Below, one piece after another: positions 55,889 through 64,000 of a DNA stretch of 64,000 bases. A program made the position numbers and the translations under genes. The stretch lies in the NCBI GenBank assembly GCA_963714055.1, contig OY970227.1, forward strand, positions 806,001-870,000, given 5' to 3'. The number at the start of each line of letters is the position of its first letter. The stretch's first letter is position 1. A model generated the notes under the pieces. The model saw only the letters and a list, made by a program, of their open reading frames with translations, was not told where the DNA came from and did no database searches. Source of the DNA: JACDBE01 sp963714055. Lineage in GTDB: Bacteria > Actinomycetota > Acidimicrobiia > Spongiisociales > UBA5794.

Positions 55889-58647
55889 CGTGCCCTCCTC
55901 CCCCACACCGATACGCCGAGCAGGATGGTGAACAGGCCGAGGGCCACCAGCCCCAGCGAGCGCCGCGCCGCGATCGGGGCGAACCCGATGATGCCGTCGG
56001 CGGTGGATACCTCGTTCCCCCACGAAGCCGGCTGCCAGTCGGGGCCCCACCGGCTGTTGGCCGTGTCCGCGGCGAACGACCGACCCGAGGCGCTCGCCGG
56101 CCCGACGTACCCGGTCCCGTCCATGTCCCAGCCGGTAGCCGGGACGAGGCGCACCGCATCCTCGGCGTCGGACACATAGGTGGGGAGATCCAGCCCCTGC
56201 AGCGGCACCAGGTCGAGCTGGCTGGCGAAGACCGCCTGGAACGGGCTGTCTCCGGTGAAGATCACCCAACGGATGCCGAACTGGGCGAGATCGGCGCCGG
56301 CACGGAACGAGTCGCCGCCGATGAGGCCGCGGAGGATGTCGGCCAGCGCCTCGTCCACTCCCGCCGACGGCGGCATGTCGACCTCCCACAGCGCCGGCTC
56401 CGGCGCCGAGATGACCCGGTAGCCGGCTCCCTCGATGACCCGGGAGGCACCGGGAAGGGTGTCCGGGGGGCCCACGAGCAGGACGCGCGACATCGACGGG
56501 TTGCCCTCGGCGACCTCGGTGAAGCGGAGGGCGCCGGTCAGCGAGTCGCTGGGGAGCCCGGCCCGCCCGGGCAGGAACACCAGCACGGTGGACACGACGA
56601 ACGCCATGGCGGCGACGACGCCGACACCGGCCAGGATCCGGCGCCACCCGGTGACCAGGCGCATCTCGGTGATGACCTCGAGCGCCACGCCGCAGACCAC
56701 GGCCAGGCCAAGCGAGGCGACCGCGGTGCCCGCCAGCTCGACGGTGCGACCCGGACCGTACGAGCCGGTGCGGGCGACCAGCACGCCGACCGCGGTCATC
56801 ACCCCGCCCCAGCCGGCCACCTGGGCCAAGCGGCCGGGTGCCGAAACCAGGGCGCACGCCAGCGCCGCCGTGCCGGCCACGACCAGCATCCAGCCCGGGT
56901 CCCAGAACGCCTCCCCCGCCGACAGGTACGACGTGAGATCGACGAACGCCACCCAAGGAAGGAGGATCGGCAGCGCCAGCAAGGCGCCGAGACCGGACAC
57001 CCCGGCGGCGGTCCACGGGCCGGGCTCTCGCGGGGTGATGAGCGCCAGCCCGGTCAGGGCGACGAACGGCACCGGCAACAGCGCCGGTGCCGCCAGTCCG
57101 ACGAGGGCAGTGACCCAGGCGGTGGCGGCGATCCTCCCCACCCAGCGCGCTCGGCTACGCGGGGCCCGGGCCAGCGGGACGCGAAGTGCCCATGGCAGGA
57201 TGCCCAACGCCACCAGCGTCCCCAGCCCGGTGCCCTCGGCGATGGCCCGCCCCGCCGGTCCCGCCATCAGGACGAGCCCGGCCAGCGTTCCCGGCACCGC
57301 GCCGACTCCCCAGGTGCGCAGCAGGCGGGTGGTGCCCCAGATCCCGACCAGGAACGCCCCGAAGACGAGGACACCGGCGGCGAGGTGGGCGCTACCGAAC
57401 GCCAGCGTCTGGACCATCCCGGCCAGGGCGGTGAAGGGCTCCAGCGGCTCGGTGCTGCCGAAGCCCCCCGGGTTCCAGCCACCGGCGTAGGCACCGGCAA
57501 GGTCGATCCCGGATGCCGGCAGCGGCAGGCTGTACCCGACGGCGGGGAACCCGTCCCAGAGCGTCCGGGTGGCGACGGCGACAAAGCCGACCGCCAGCGC
57601 CCCGACTACGAAGGCCGGTTGGCGCAGCTCGCGCCCCAGCTCGGTGAGGCTGAGCCGGTCGTCGCCGGGGAGCCGGTCGCGAAGCGCCGTCGAGGTCTCC
57701 GTCCCCAGCTTGCGCAGGTCGGTGGAGCCTCGCAGCTGGAAGCGGAACAGCTCCTGATCCCCGACCACCCGGTTACCTCGTGCGGCCATCCGTGCCCGGA
57801 CGGTCGACGGCAGCCGCACCACGTTCCACGCCCATGCCTTGGCCCAGCCGAACAACGTCCAGCGGCCGAGGAACGGCGCGGCGATCGTCTCGAGCAGCCC
57901 CACCAGGAACCGGAGAGGCACGGCCCACAACAGGGTGAGCGGGCTGTACACCTTGAGCATCGCCCGGATCTCCCCGGCGTCCTCACGCCATCCCGGTGGT
58001 TCTCCGTCGGGCACCAGCACCTCCGACGACGGCACCACCACGACCCGTGCTCCCCGGAGCCGGGCCCGCTGGCACAAGTCGATGGACGCCGCCGTGGGGG
58101 CGAGCAGCGGGTCGGGGCCATGGAGGCCACGCAGCAGGTCGCGCCGCACCAACATGGAGGCGCCGCCGACCGCAGCCACGTCGCGCACCACGTCGTACTG
58201 GCCATGGTCGATCTCGCCGTCGTCGATCCCGGTGAACGGGGCGTCGAACACATCGGTGGCGAAACCGACCGAGACCAACCGGTCCGGGTCTTCGAGGGCG
58301 AGCAGCTTCGACCCGGCGATCCCGGCGGCCACGTCGTCGCGCTCCGCCTCCGACAGCAGGGCCCCCAGGGCGTCGGGGCGGGGCTCGGCACCGCCGTCGA
58401 CGATCCAGACGTGGGTGATCCCCGGATCGAGGGCGCCGAGCAACCCGCCGAGGTTGGAGACCCACTCGGTCTCGTTCTCGTCGGCCGTCTGGCGGCCCGC
58501 CTTGTCACCGCCCACGATCGTGACCCGCGAGGGGCCGTAAGCTTGCCCGCGCACCGCCGACAGCGTGGCAGGGACGGTCGCAGGGTCGCGGGCGACGACC
58601 GCGACCGCCACCGACAGAGGGGGTGCATGCACCGGAACGGCAGACAT
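55885..58647 (-). CDS. Large glycosyltransferase family 2 membrane protein
   Basis: About 920 aa. The N-terminal 240 residues form a GT2-like domain (SVAVAVVARDPATVPATLSA, HVWIVDGGAEPRPDALG, VAAVGGASMLVRRDLLRG, IDLCQRARLRG). Then come 13 or so membrane helices and an exported C-terminal domain. It is the partner of the DUF5719 gene. ATG 58647 and 58659 are both possible; both lie over or next to upstream candidate starts of cofD on the other strand. Confidence 0.8.
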   Translation of the reverse strand: MSAVPVHAPPLSVAVAVVARDPATVPATLSAVRGQAYGPSRVTIVGGDKAGRQTADENETEWVSNLGGLLGALDPGITHVWIVDGGAEPRPDALGALLSEAERDDVAAGIAGSKLLALEDPDRLVSVGFATDVFDAPFTGIDDGEIDHGQYDVVRDVAAVGGASMLVRRDLLRGLHGPDPLLAPTAASIDLCQRARLRGARVVVVPSSEVLVPDGEPPGWREDAGEIRAMLKVYSPLTLLWAVPLRFLVGLLETIAAPFLGRWTLFGWAKAWAWNVVRLPSTVRARMAARGNRVVGDQELFRFQLRGSTDLRKLGTETSTALRDRLPGDDRLSLTELGRELRQPAFVVGALAVGFVAVATRTLWDGFPAVGYSLPLPASGIDLAGAYAGGWNPGGFGSTEPLEPFTALAGMVQTLAFGSAHLAAGVLVFGAFLVGIWGTTRLLRTWGVGAVPGTLAGLVLMAGPAGRAIAEGTGLGTLVALGILPWALRVPLARAPRSRARWVGRIAATAWVTALVGLAAPALLPVPFVALTGLALITPREPGPWTAAGVSGLGALLALPILLPWVAFVDLTSYLSAGEAFWDPGWMLVVAGTAALACALVSAPGRLAQVAGWGGVMTAVGVLVARTGSYGPGRTVELAGTAVASLGLAVVCGVALEVITEMRLVTGWRRILAGVGVVAAMAFVVSTVLVFLPGRAGLPSDSLTGALRFTEVAEGNPSMSRVLLVGPPDTLPGASRVIEGAGYRVISAPEPALWEVDMPPSAGVDEALADILRGLIGGDSFRAGADLAQFGIRWVIFTGDSPFQAVFASQLDLVPLQGLDLPTYVSDAEDAVRLVPATGWDMDGTGYVGPASASGRSFAADTANSRWGPDWQPASWGNEVSTADGIIGFAPIAARRSLGLVALGLFTILLGVSVWGRRAR

Positions 58648-58696
58648 GGAGATGGGCATTCTGGGGCCGGACGGGGCGTATCGCAATATCGGCACC

Positions 58697-59620
58697 GTGG
58701 TGCTCGGGGGTGGTGTCGGGGGTGCCCGCATGGCGCGGGCTCTCGCCGCCGTCGTTCCCCCGCGGTCGCTCACGGTCGTGGTGAACGTCGGCGATGACGA
58801 CGATTTCCACGCCCTCCGGGTGTGCCCCGACCTCGACACCGTGGTGTACACCCTCGCCGGCATCGAGGGCACGGAGGGCTGGGGAAGGAGCGACGACTCG
58901 TTCTTCGTGCTCGATGCCCTGGCGGCCCTCGGGGCCGACGTCACCTTCCGGCTGGGCGATGCCGACCTGGCCACATGCCTCTTCCGCACCAGCCAGCTCG
59001 CCTCCGGTGTTCCGTTGTCGGCGGTCACCGCCCGGATCGCCGATCGCTTCGGCGTGGCCGCCCGGGTGATCCCGGTGACGGACGACCCGGTGCGCACCCG
59101 GGTGCGCACCGCTTCCGGGGAATGGCTGGCGTTCCAGGACTACTTCGTGGCCCGCCACCACCGCGACCCGGTTGCCGAGGTCGAGTACGCAGGGGCGGCG
59201 GCGGCTTCGCTGGCGCCGGAGGTGGCCGGGGCGATCTCTGCCGCCGACATCGTGGTGGTCGCCCCGTCGAACCCGGTCCTGTCCATCGGACCGATGCTGG
59301 CGGTATCCGAGCTCGGGGACGCCCTCGCCGCCCACCGTCGCGTGGTGGCGGTGAGCCCGTTCTTCGCCGGTCGAGCCTTGAAGGGCCCGGCCGCTGCGGT
59401 GCTCGATTCGATGGGGCTCCCCCCGGGGAATCGCGGGCTCCTCGAGGTGTACCGGGGACTGGTGACCGACCTGGTCGTCGACGAGGGCGATGCCGCCGAG
59501 GCGCCCGGCCTGACCGACCAGGGAGTCGCCGTGCATGTCGCTCCGACGTTGCTCACCGGACCCGACCTCGGTGCCGGGCTGGCTCGACGGGTGCTCGACC
59601 TCGGCGACCGCCCAGGCTGA
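58697..59620 (+). CDS. cofD: 2-phospho-L-lactate/phosphoenolpyruvate transferase of F420 synthesis
   Basis: Transfers the lactyl-phosphate-type group to the deazaflavin Fo (FbiA in mycobacteria). VVLGGGVGGARMARALA, VVNVGDDDDFHALRVCPDLD, VYTLAGIEGTEGWG and DDSFFVLDALA are CofD signatures. The GTG at 58697 is chosen because it lies just at the fold start and 7 bases after CAATAT with no SD sequence (leaderless). Upstream ATGs at 58646 and 58652 would overlap the divergent glycosyltransferase start. 307 aa. Confidence 0.88.
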   Translation: MVLGGGVGGARMARALAAVVPPRSLTVVVNVGDDDDFHALRVCPDLDTVVYTLAGIEGTEGWGRSDDSFFVLDALAALGADVTFRLGDADLATCLFRTSQLASGVPLSAVTARIADRFGVAARVIPVTDDPVRTRVRTASGEWLAFQDYFVARHHRDPVAEVEYAGAAAASLAPEVAGAISAADIVVVAPSNPVLSIGPMLAVSELGDALAAHRRVVAVSPFFAGRALKGPAAAVLDSMGLPPGNRGLLEVYRGLVTDLVVDEGDAAEAPGLTDQGVAVHVAPTLLTGPDLGAGLARRVLDLGDRPG

Positions 59621-59680
59621 GCGCTCCCCGCCGTCCCGTGGACACTCGTACGATGCCGCCGCGATGACCGGCCTGCAGCC

Positions 59681-60380
59681 ATGACCCTGACGGTGATCCC
59701 GGTGACCGGGATCGGCGAGATCGCCCCCGGCGACGACCTGGCGGCGATCGTCCTCGACGCCGCCATTCGGTCCGGCATCACCCTCCTCGACGGAGATGTG
59801 GTGGTGGTCACCCACAAGGTGGTGTCGAAGGCCGAGGGCAGGATGGTCGCCGCCCCCACCGATGAGCGACTACCGGGCGGTGGCGCTGGCCGAGGCGACC
59901 GAGGTCCTGCGGAGACGCGGCTCGATGATCATCGCCGTCACCCGGCACGGCTTCGTGTGCGCCAACGCAGGGGTCGACCGTTCGAACGTCCCCGGTGACG
60001 CCGTCGTGCTCCTCCCGGTGGATCCCGACCGTTCCGCCCACACCCTCCGGGTCCGCTGGGAACGCGCCACCGGCGCCCGGTTGGCGGTGGTGGTCTCCGA
60101 CACGTTCGGACGGCCGTGGCGCCGGGGCCTCACCGACGTCGCCATCGGCGTGTCTGGGATCGATCCGATCCTGGACCTCAAGGGTGCCCTCGATGCGACC
60201 GGTCGGGTCCTCGAGGTCACCGAGATAGCCGTGGTGGACGAGATCGCCGCCGCCGCCGACCTCGTCATGGGGAAGGCCGGCGGTATCCCGGTGGCTGTGG
60301 TTCGTGGCCTGGAGTGGGTGTGCGGCGACGGCCGGGCGGTCGACCTGGTCCGTCCCGCCGCCGAGGACTTCTTCCGCTGA
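59681..60380 (+). pseudogene. cofE: F420 gamma-glutamyl ligase, one frameshift
   Basis: Adds glutamates to F420-0. The first 60 codons (VIPVTGIGEIAPGDDLA, GDVVVVTHKVVSKAEGRMV) lie in one frame. From about 59867 the frame shifts by one and continues as DYRAVALAEATEVLRR, GSMIIAVTRHGFVCANAGVD, VVVSDTFGRPWRRGLTDVAI. Removing one base (the C of GAGCGAC) rejoins them; the span is 3n+1. It is the CofE/N-terminal FbiB domain only, without the nitroreductase-like part. All active-site segments are intact, so an error in the sequence is likely. Confidence 0.85.
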
Positions 60381-60381
60381 C

Positions 60382-61275
60382 ATGCCCGAGTTGCCCGAGA
60401 TCGAGGCCTACCTGGCCGCCCTCCGACCCCGTGTCTTCCCGGGACCGGGCTCGGGGGCGGTTCTCGACGAAGTCCGTGTCGCCTCGTTCTCGCTGTTGCG
60501 GTCGTTCGATCCTCCCCTGGACGCCACCTTCGGCCGTCGGGTGACCGGGCTGGCACGGCTCGGCAAGCGGATCGTCTTCGACCTCGAGGGCGACCTCCAC
60601 CTGGTGTTGCACCTCATGGTGGCGGGCAGGTTGCACTGGGTGGAGGAGCGCAAACCGCTTCCCCGCAGGTATGCGCTGGCCGCCTTCGACTTCGACACCG
60701 GCACGTTGACGCTCACCGAGGCGGGCACCAAGCGACGCGCCTCGCTGCACGTGGTGCGCGGCGCCGAGGGGGTGGCGGCCCTCGACCCCGGCGGCATCGA
60801 GGTGATCGGGAGCAGCTTCGAGGCCTTCGCCGACGCCGTCACCGCGGAACGCCACACGCTGAAACGTGCCCTCACCGACGGCCGGCGCCTCTCCGGCATC
60901 GGCGGCGCCTTCGCCGACGAGATGCTGCATCGTGCCCGGCTGTCGCCGATGCAGATGAACACCAATCTCACCGAGGACCAGCTGCGAGCGCTCCACGCCG
61001 CCGCCATCGAGGTGATGACCGAGTGGACCGAGCGACGGGTCGCCGAGGTCGGTGACGGGTTCCCCGAGAAGGTGACCGCGTTCCACCCCGACATGGCGGT
61101 GCACGGCAAGTACGGCCAGGCATGCCCGGTGTGCGGTACCAAGGTGCAGCGGATCGTCTACGCCGACCGCGAGACCAACTACTGCCCCGGGTGCCAGACC
61201 GGCGGCAAGCTCCTCGCCGACCGCTCACTGAGCCGCCTCCTCAAAGCCGACTGGCCGCAAACCGTCGACGAGTGA
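60382..61275 (+). CDS. Fpg/Nei-type DNA glycosylase
   Basis: Repairs oxidised bases. It begins with the catalytic MPELPEIEAYL (P2 N-terminal nucleophile, E3). DLHLVLHLMVAGRLHW, GIGGAFADEMLHRARLSP and the C-terminal zinc finger CPVCGTKVQ...CPGC complete it; the finger spacing matches Fpg. 297 aa. ATG 60382 lies 1 base after the cofE stop. Whether its main substrate is 8-oxoguanine or pyrimidines is not readable. Confidence 0.92.
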   Translation: MPELPEIEAYLAALRPRVFPGPGSGAVLDEVRVASFSLLRSFDPPLDATFGRRVTGLARLGKRIVFDLEGDLHLVLHLMVAGRLHWVEERKPLPRRYALAAFDFDTGTLTLTEAGTKRRASLHVVRGAEGVAALDPGGIEVIGSSFEAFADAVTAERHTLKRALTDGRRLSGIGGAFADEMLHRARLSPMQMNTNLTEDQLRALHAAAIEVMTEWTERRVAEVGDGFPEKVTAFHPDMAVHGKYGQACPVCGTKVQRIVYADRETNYCPGCQTGGKLLADRSLSRLLKADWPQTVDE

Positions 61276-61287
61276 GCGGGCGCCCAG

Positions 61288-62235
61288 TCAGAAGTCCGGG
61301 TGCTGGCGGAACCACTTGACGGTCCGTGCCACCCCTTCCTCGAGGCCAACCCACGGCTCCCAGCCGAGGACCTCCTTGGCGAGCGAGGCGTCGAGACACG
61401 AGCGGGGCACGTCACCCGGCTTGCCGGGGGCGTATTCGGGGCGCGTCGAGGAGCCGGCGGCCCGTGCCACCACATCGAAGAGGCGGTTGAGCGGGGTCTC
61501 CACCCCGGTCCCGATGTTGACGTACCGCCGCCCGCCCCGCTCGGCGGCGCGGACACAGGCGTCCACGACGTCGTCGACGTACACGTAGTCGCGGGTGATC
61601 GAACCGTCACCGAAGATCTTCGGAGTCCGCCCCTGCAGGAGGGCTTGAACGAAGATCGCCACCACCCCGGCCTCTCCGTGTGGGTCCTGTCCCGGCCCGT
61701 AGACGTTGGAGAAGCCGAGCGACATGTAGTCGAGGTCGTGATTGCCGGCGAAGTACTCGAGGTACCGGTCGGTCACGCCCTTGGCCACCCCGTAGGGGGA
61801 CTCGGGCCGGCGGGGCTCGGTCTCGGGGGTGGGGAGGCGATCGGTGGTGCCGAACTGGGCGCCCCCGGACGAGGAGAACACCACCCGCGAGGCGCCGGCC
61901 TCCACCGCCGACTGGAGCACATTGACCGTGCCAACGAGGTTCACCGAGGTGTCGAGCACCGGCTCGACGACCGAGCGCCTGGCGTCGATCTGGGCGGCCA
62001 GGTGAAACACGACCTCGGGTTGGAAGCGGGCGAACAGGTCGACCAACTCGGGCTGGCGAATGTCCGCCTGGTGAAAGGTCACGTTGCCGGTCGCCCTGGC
62101 GTCGATGAGCCGGGCGAGCCGCCCGCCGCTGAGGTCGTCGACGACGAGGACCTGGGCACCCTCGTCGGCGATCCGATCGACCAGGGTGGCCCCGATGAAG
62201 CCTGCTCCGCCGGTGACGACGGCCCTGGTGAGCAT
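61288..62235 (-). CDS. NAD-dependent nucleotide-sugar epimerase
   Basis: Extended SDR: RAVVTGGAGFIGATLV, LAAQIDARRSV, VFSSSGGAQFGTT and YGVAK are classic for UDP-glucose/UDP-GlcNAc 4-epimerase-like enzymes. 315 aa. It is divergent from the UDP-sugar dehydrogenase, so the two may share a pathway (UDP-galactose, UDP-glucuronate or similar). Confidence 0.85.
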   Translation of the reverse strand: MLTRAVVTGGAGFIGATLVDRIADEGAQVLVVDDLSGGRLARLIDARATGNVTFHQADIRQPELVDLFARFQPEVVFHLAAQIDARRSVVEPVLDTSVNLVGTVNVLQSAVEAGASRVVFSSSGGAQFGTTDRLPTPETEPRRPESPYGVAKGVTDRYLEYFAGNHDLDYMSLGFSNVYGPGQDPHGEAGVVAIFVQALLQGRTPKIFGDGSITRDYVYVDDVVDACVRAAERGGRRYVNIGTGVETPLNRLFDVVARAAGSSTRPEYAPGKPGDVPRSCLDASLAKEVLGWEPWVGLEEGVARTVKWFRQHPDF

Positions 62236-62344
62236 GGCGGACGATCATAACGACACCGTCGCCCGACCCATGGGCCGATCGTGTCACGGTGGTTATCATT
62301 CGCCCGCACCCCTGGTCGGATGTCGACCGGGACATGGGGGGACC

Positions 62345-63715
62345 ATGATCCAAGATCTCACCACCAACCTCGACGCGGGCGCGCCCGGCGTCGCCGTCAT
62401 CGGGACCGGCTACGTCGGCACCGTGGCTGCCGTCGCGTTCGCCACGGTGGGGTGGCGGGTGGTCGGCATCGAGAGCGACCCGGCCAAGCTGGCGGCGCTG
62501 TCGTCGGGCACGGTCCCGTTCCACGAGCCCGGGCTCGACACGATGCTCGGCGACGTCGTGTCGTCGGGCGCGCTGACGTTCACCGACGACCTCGCCGCCG
62601 GTGTCGCCGGCGCCGACGTGGTCTTCATCTGCGTGGGGACACCCCCCGACGACGACGGTCGGCCGGATCTGACCGCGCTTCGCGGGGCCAGCCGGGCGGT
62701 GGCCGAGGCGGCGACCGGGCGCACCGTGGTGATCACCAAGAGCACGGTCCCCATCGGCTGGGGCGCCGAGCTGCGACGACTCATCGCCGAGGTGGGCTCC
62801 ACCGCCGAAACGGTGGTGATGTCCAATCCCGAATTCCTGCGCGAGGGGTCGGCCGTCGAGGACTTCCTCTACCCGGACCGGATCGTGCTCGGCGGCGAGG
62901 GCCGAGACGAGCTCGACCTGGTGACGGAGCTGTACCGGCCGATCTTGGAGCAGTCCTTCCCCGGCGGGCGACCCGAGTTGGAGCCGGTGTTGGTGCGCAC
63001 CGACACCGCCACCGCCGAGACCATCAAGTACGCGGCGAACGGGTTCCTCGCCACCAAGATCGCCTTCATCAACGAGATCGCCCGGATCTGCGACGAGATC
63101 GGCGCCGACGTTCTCACCGTCGCCGACGCCATGGGGCTCGACCACCGGATCGAGCGTCGGTTCCTCGGCGCCGGGATCGGCTACGGAGGCTCGTGCTTCA
63201 GCAAGGACCTCGATGCCCTCATCTGGTTCGGCGAGGACCAGGGCATCGAGCTGCCCATCCTCGAGTCGGTCAACCCTTCGAACCAGGTGCAGCGGTCGAC
63301 CGTGCTCGACAAGCTGCGTTCCGGGTTGGGAGATCTCGACGGGAAGCGGATCGCGCTGCTCGGGCTCGCCTACAAGGCCAACACCGACGACCTACGCGAC
63401 GCCCCGGCGCTGACCATCGCCGCCTCGGCGGTCGACGAGGGTGCCCGGGTCGTCGGCTACGACCCGGTGGTGGGCATTCTTCCGGGTCATCCCGAGGTGG
63501 CGATCGCCCCCGACGCCTACGAGGCCGTTGCCGATGCGGACGCCGTCGTGCTGGTGACCGAGTGGTCCGAGTTCGCCGACCTCGACCTGGTGCGGGTAGC
63601 CGAGTCCATGGCCGGGGACCTGGTGATCGACGGTCGCAACTGGCTCGACCCGCTCAAGGTCACCGCCGCCGGCCTCCGCTACGTCGGCATGGGCCGCGGC
63701 GGTACCGGCGCCTGA
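62345..63715 (+). CDS. ugd: UDP-glucose/GDP-mannose dehydrogenase family protein
   Basis: Oxidises a nucleotide sugar twice to a uronate. The Rossmann start VAVIGTGYVGTVAAVAF, VFICVGTPPDDDG, SNPEFLREGSAVEDF, ETIKYAANGFLATKIAFINE and catalytic-Cys GIGYGGSCFSKD are complete, with the C-terminal lid ALLGLAYKANTDDLRDA. 456 aa. ATG 62345 follows GGGGGG. The gene symbol assumes UDP-glucose; GDP-mannose is possible. Confidence 0.88.
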   Translation: MIQDLTTNLDAGAPGVAVIGTGYVGTVAAVAFATVGWRVVGIESDPAKLAALSSGTVPFHEPGLDTMLGDVVSSGALTFTDDLAAGVAGADVVFICVGTPPDDDGRPDLTALRGASRAVAEAATGRTVVITKSTVPIGWGAELRRLIAEVGSTAETVVMSNPEFLREGSAVEDFLYPDRIVLGGEGRDELDLVTELYRPILEQSFPGGRPELEPVLVRTDTATAETIKYAANGFLATKIAFINEIARICDEIGADVLTVADAMGLDHRIERRFLGAGIGYGGSCFSKDLDALIWFGEDQGIELPILESVNPSNQVQRSTVLDKLRSGLGDLDGKRIALLGLAYKANTDDLRDAPALTIAASAVDEGARVVGYDPVVGILPGHPEVAIAPDAYEAVADADAVVLVTEWSEFADLDLVRVAESMAGDLVIDGRNWLDPLKVTAAGLRYVGMGRGGTGA

Positions 63716-63731
63716 TCTGAACGTCACCGGC

Positions 63732-64000
63732 CTACCCGGGGGGCGGTGGCAGCCGGCGCAGGAAGAATGCCACCAGCCGTTCCAGCGCATCCGCGGCGGC
63801 CTCGAGGTCGAATTCGGGACTGTCGTCGTCGATGAACCCGGCGCCGACGCCGTCGTAGATCACCACCTCGGCGTTGGGTAGTCCAGACCGTGCGGCCACC
63901 ACTTCGTCCACCGGCACCCCGTCGTCGTCCCGTCCGTAGAGGCCGAGTAGCGCCCCCGCCGGGGCGAGCAGGTCAGGCTGCAGCGGTGCGGCCGACCAAC
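63732..64000 (-). CDS. Dienelactone hydrolase family protein, 5' part beyond window end
   Basis: The C-terminal 89 codons of an alpha/beta hydrolase of the DLH family. The Asp region reads LLGLYGRDDDGVPVDEV. The stretch where the catalytic His normally sits (GAGHGF in relatives) reads GVGAGFIDDD, so the His is replaced. The nucleophile part is outside. It converges on the dehydrogenase, gap 16 bases. Confidence 0.7.
   Translation of the reverse strand, partial: WSAAPLQPDLLAPAGALLGLYGRDDDGVPVDEVVAARSGLPNAEVVIYDGVGAGFIDDDSPEFDLEAAADALERLVAFFLRRLPPPPG

Noticed and set aside
54506..57016. An 836-residue protein including the DUF5719 part
   Set aside because: The first 376 residues are Arg/Gly/His-rich shadow reading over the glycosyltransferase gene; the signal peptide at 55888 marks the true start.

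Overview
The window is high-GC, gene-dense chromosomal DNA from an actinobacterium, probably a deep branch such as the class Acidimicrobiia. The evidence is tig-clpP-clpX, ftsE-ftsX-M23-smpB-ssrA, comF-hpf-secA-prfB, a JAMM protease-MBL-rph-rdgB block that mirrors the mycobacterial Rv1334-Rv1341 area, an F420 pair (cofD/fbiA, cofE), a DUF3499 protein and a DUF222-HNH (13E12-type) gene with an SOS box. Genes are tightly packed with many 1-4 base stop/start overlaps, and several appear leaderless, with a -10 hexamer 6-9 bases before the start codon. Placement at class level is inference.

Positions 1-11000 hold a glycerol and glycerol-3-phosphate block: glpK (cut by the window start), dhaL, dhaK, an aquaglyceroporin, plsY, pgsA, an SDR epimerase, and a glpA-glpB-glpC anaerobic G3P dehydrogenase operon. 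Upstream of glpA lies a frameshifted secreted sorbosone-dehydrogenase-like lipoprotein. At 12300-22000 come clpX, clpP, tig, four tRNAs (His, Arg, Gly on minus; Pro on plus), an ABC ATPase with odd motifs, rdgB, rph, a Rv1339-like MBL enzyme, a JAMM protease, a DUF2007 protein, arginine deiminase and a small coiled-coil membrane protein. At 22100-28700 is a complete branched-chain-amino-acid-type ABC transporter: livH (with an unusual exported N-terminal domain), livM, livG and livF on plus, with the binding protein livK on minus behind a long, structured leader that contains a 14-codon ORF.

At 29000-34400 are pfkA, a ybaK-type deacylase, a heavily frameshifted TAP-type hydrolase, a lipoprotein and a LysE-type exporter. 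At 34400-44100 lie ssrA, smpB, an M23 hydrolase, ftsX, ftsE, prfB (with the classic +1 programmed frameshift), secA, hpf and comF. At 44200-64000 are the SOS-linked HNH gene (two frameshifts), ahcY, a sugar-phosphate set (PGI/PMI, Trm112-like, manB), glycosyltransferases and large membrane proteins, a DUF3499/DUF6788 pair, an exported DUF5719 protein, cofD, cofE (one frameshift), an Fpg-type glycosylase, an epimerase, a UDP-glucose-type dehydrogenase and a truncated dienelactone hydrolase. This last third looks devoted to envelope polysaccharide and F420.

Three cross-cutting signals stand out. (1) Intergenic gaps carry at least nine copies of two related hairpin repeat families sharing a GATGGGG..CCCCATC core; one copy sits between 21-base direct repeats. 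(2) The livK leader (about 28470-28720, minus) folds into several helices, one closed by an 11-bp stem enclosing two hairpins, and is the best candidate here for an undescribed regulatory RNA. (3) Five loci carry single-base frameshifts, mostly extra G/C, in otherwise healthy coding sequence, which points to consensus errors or very recent decay.
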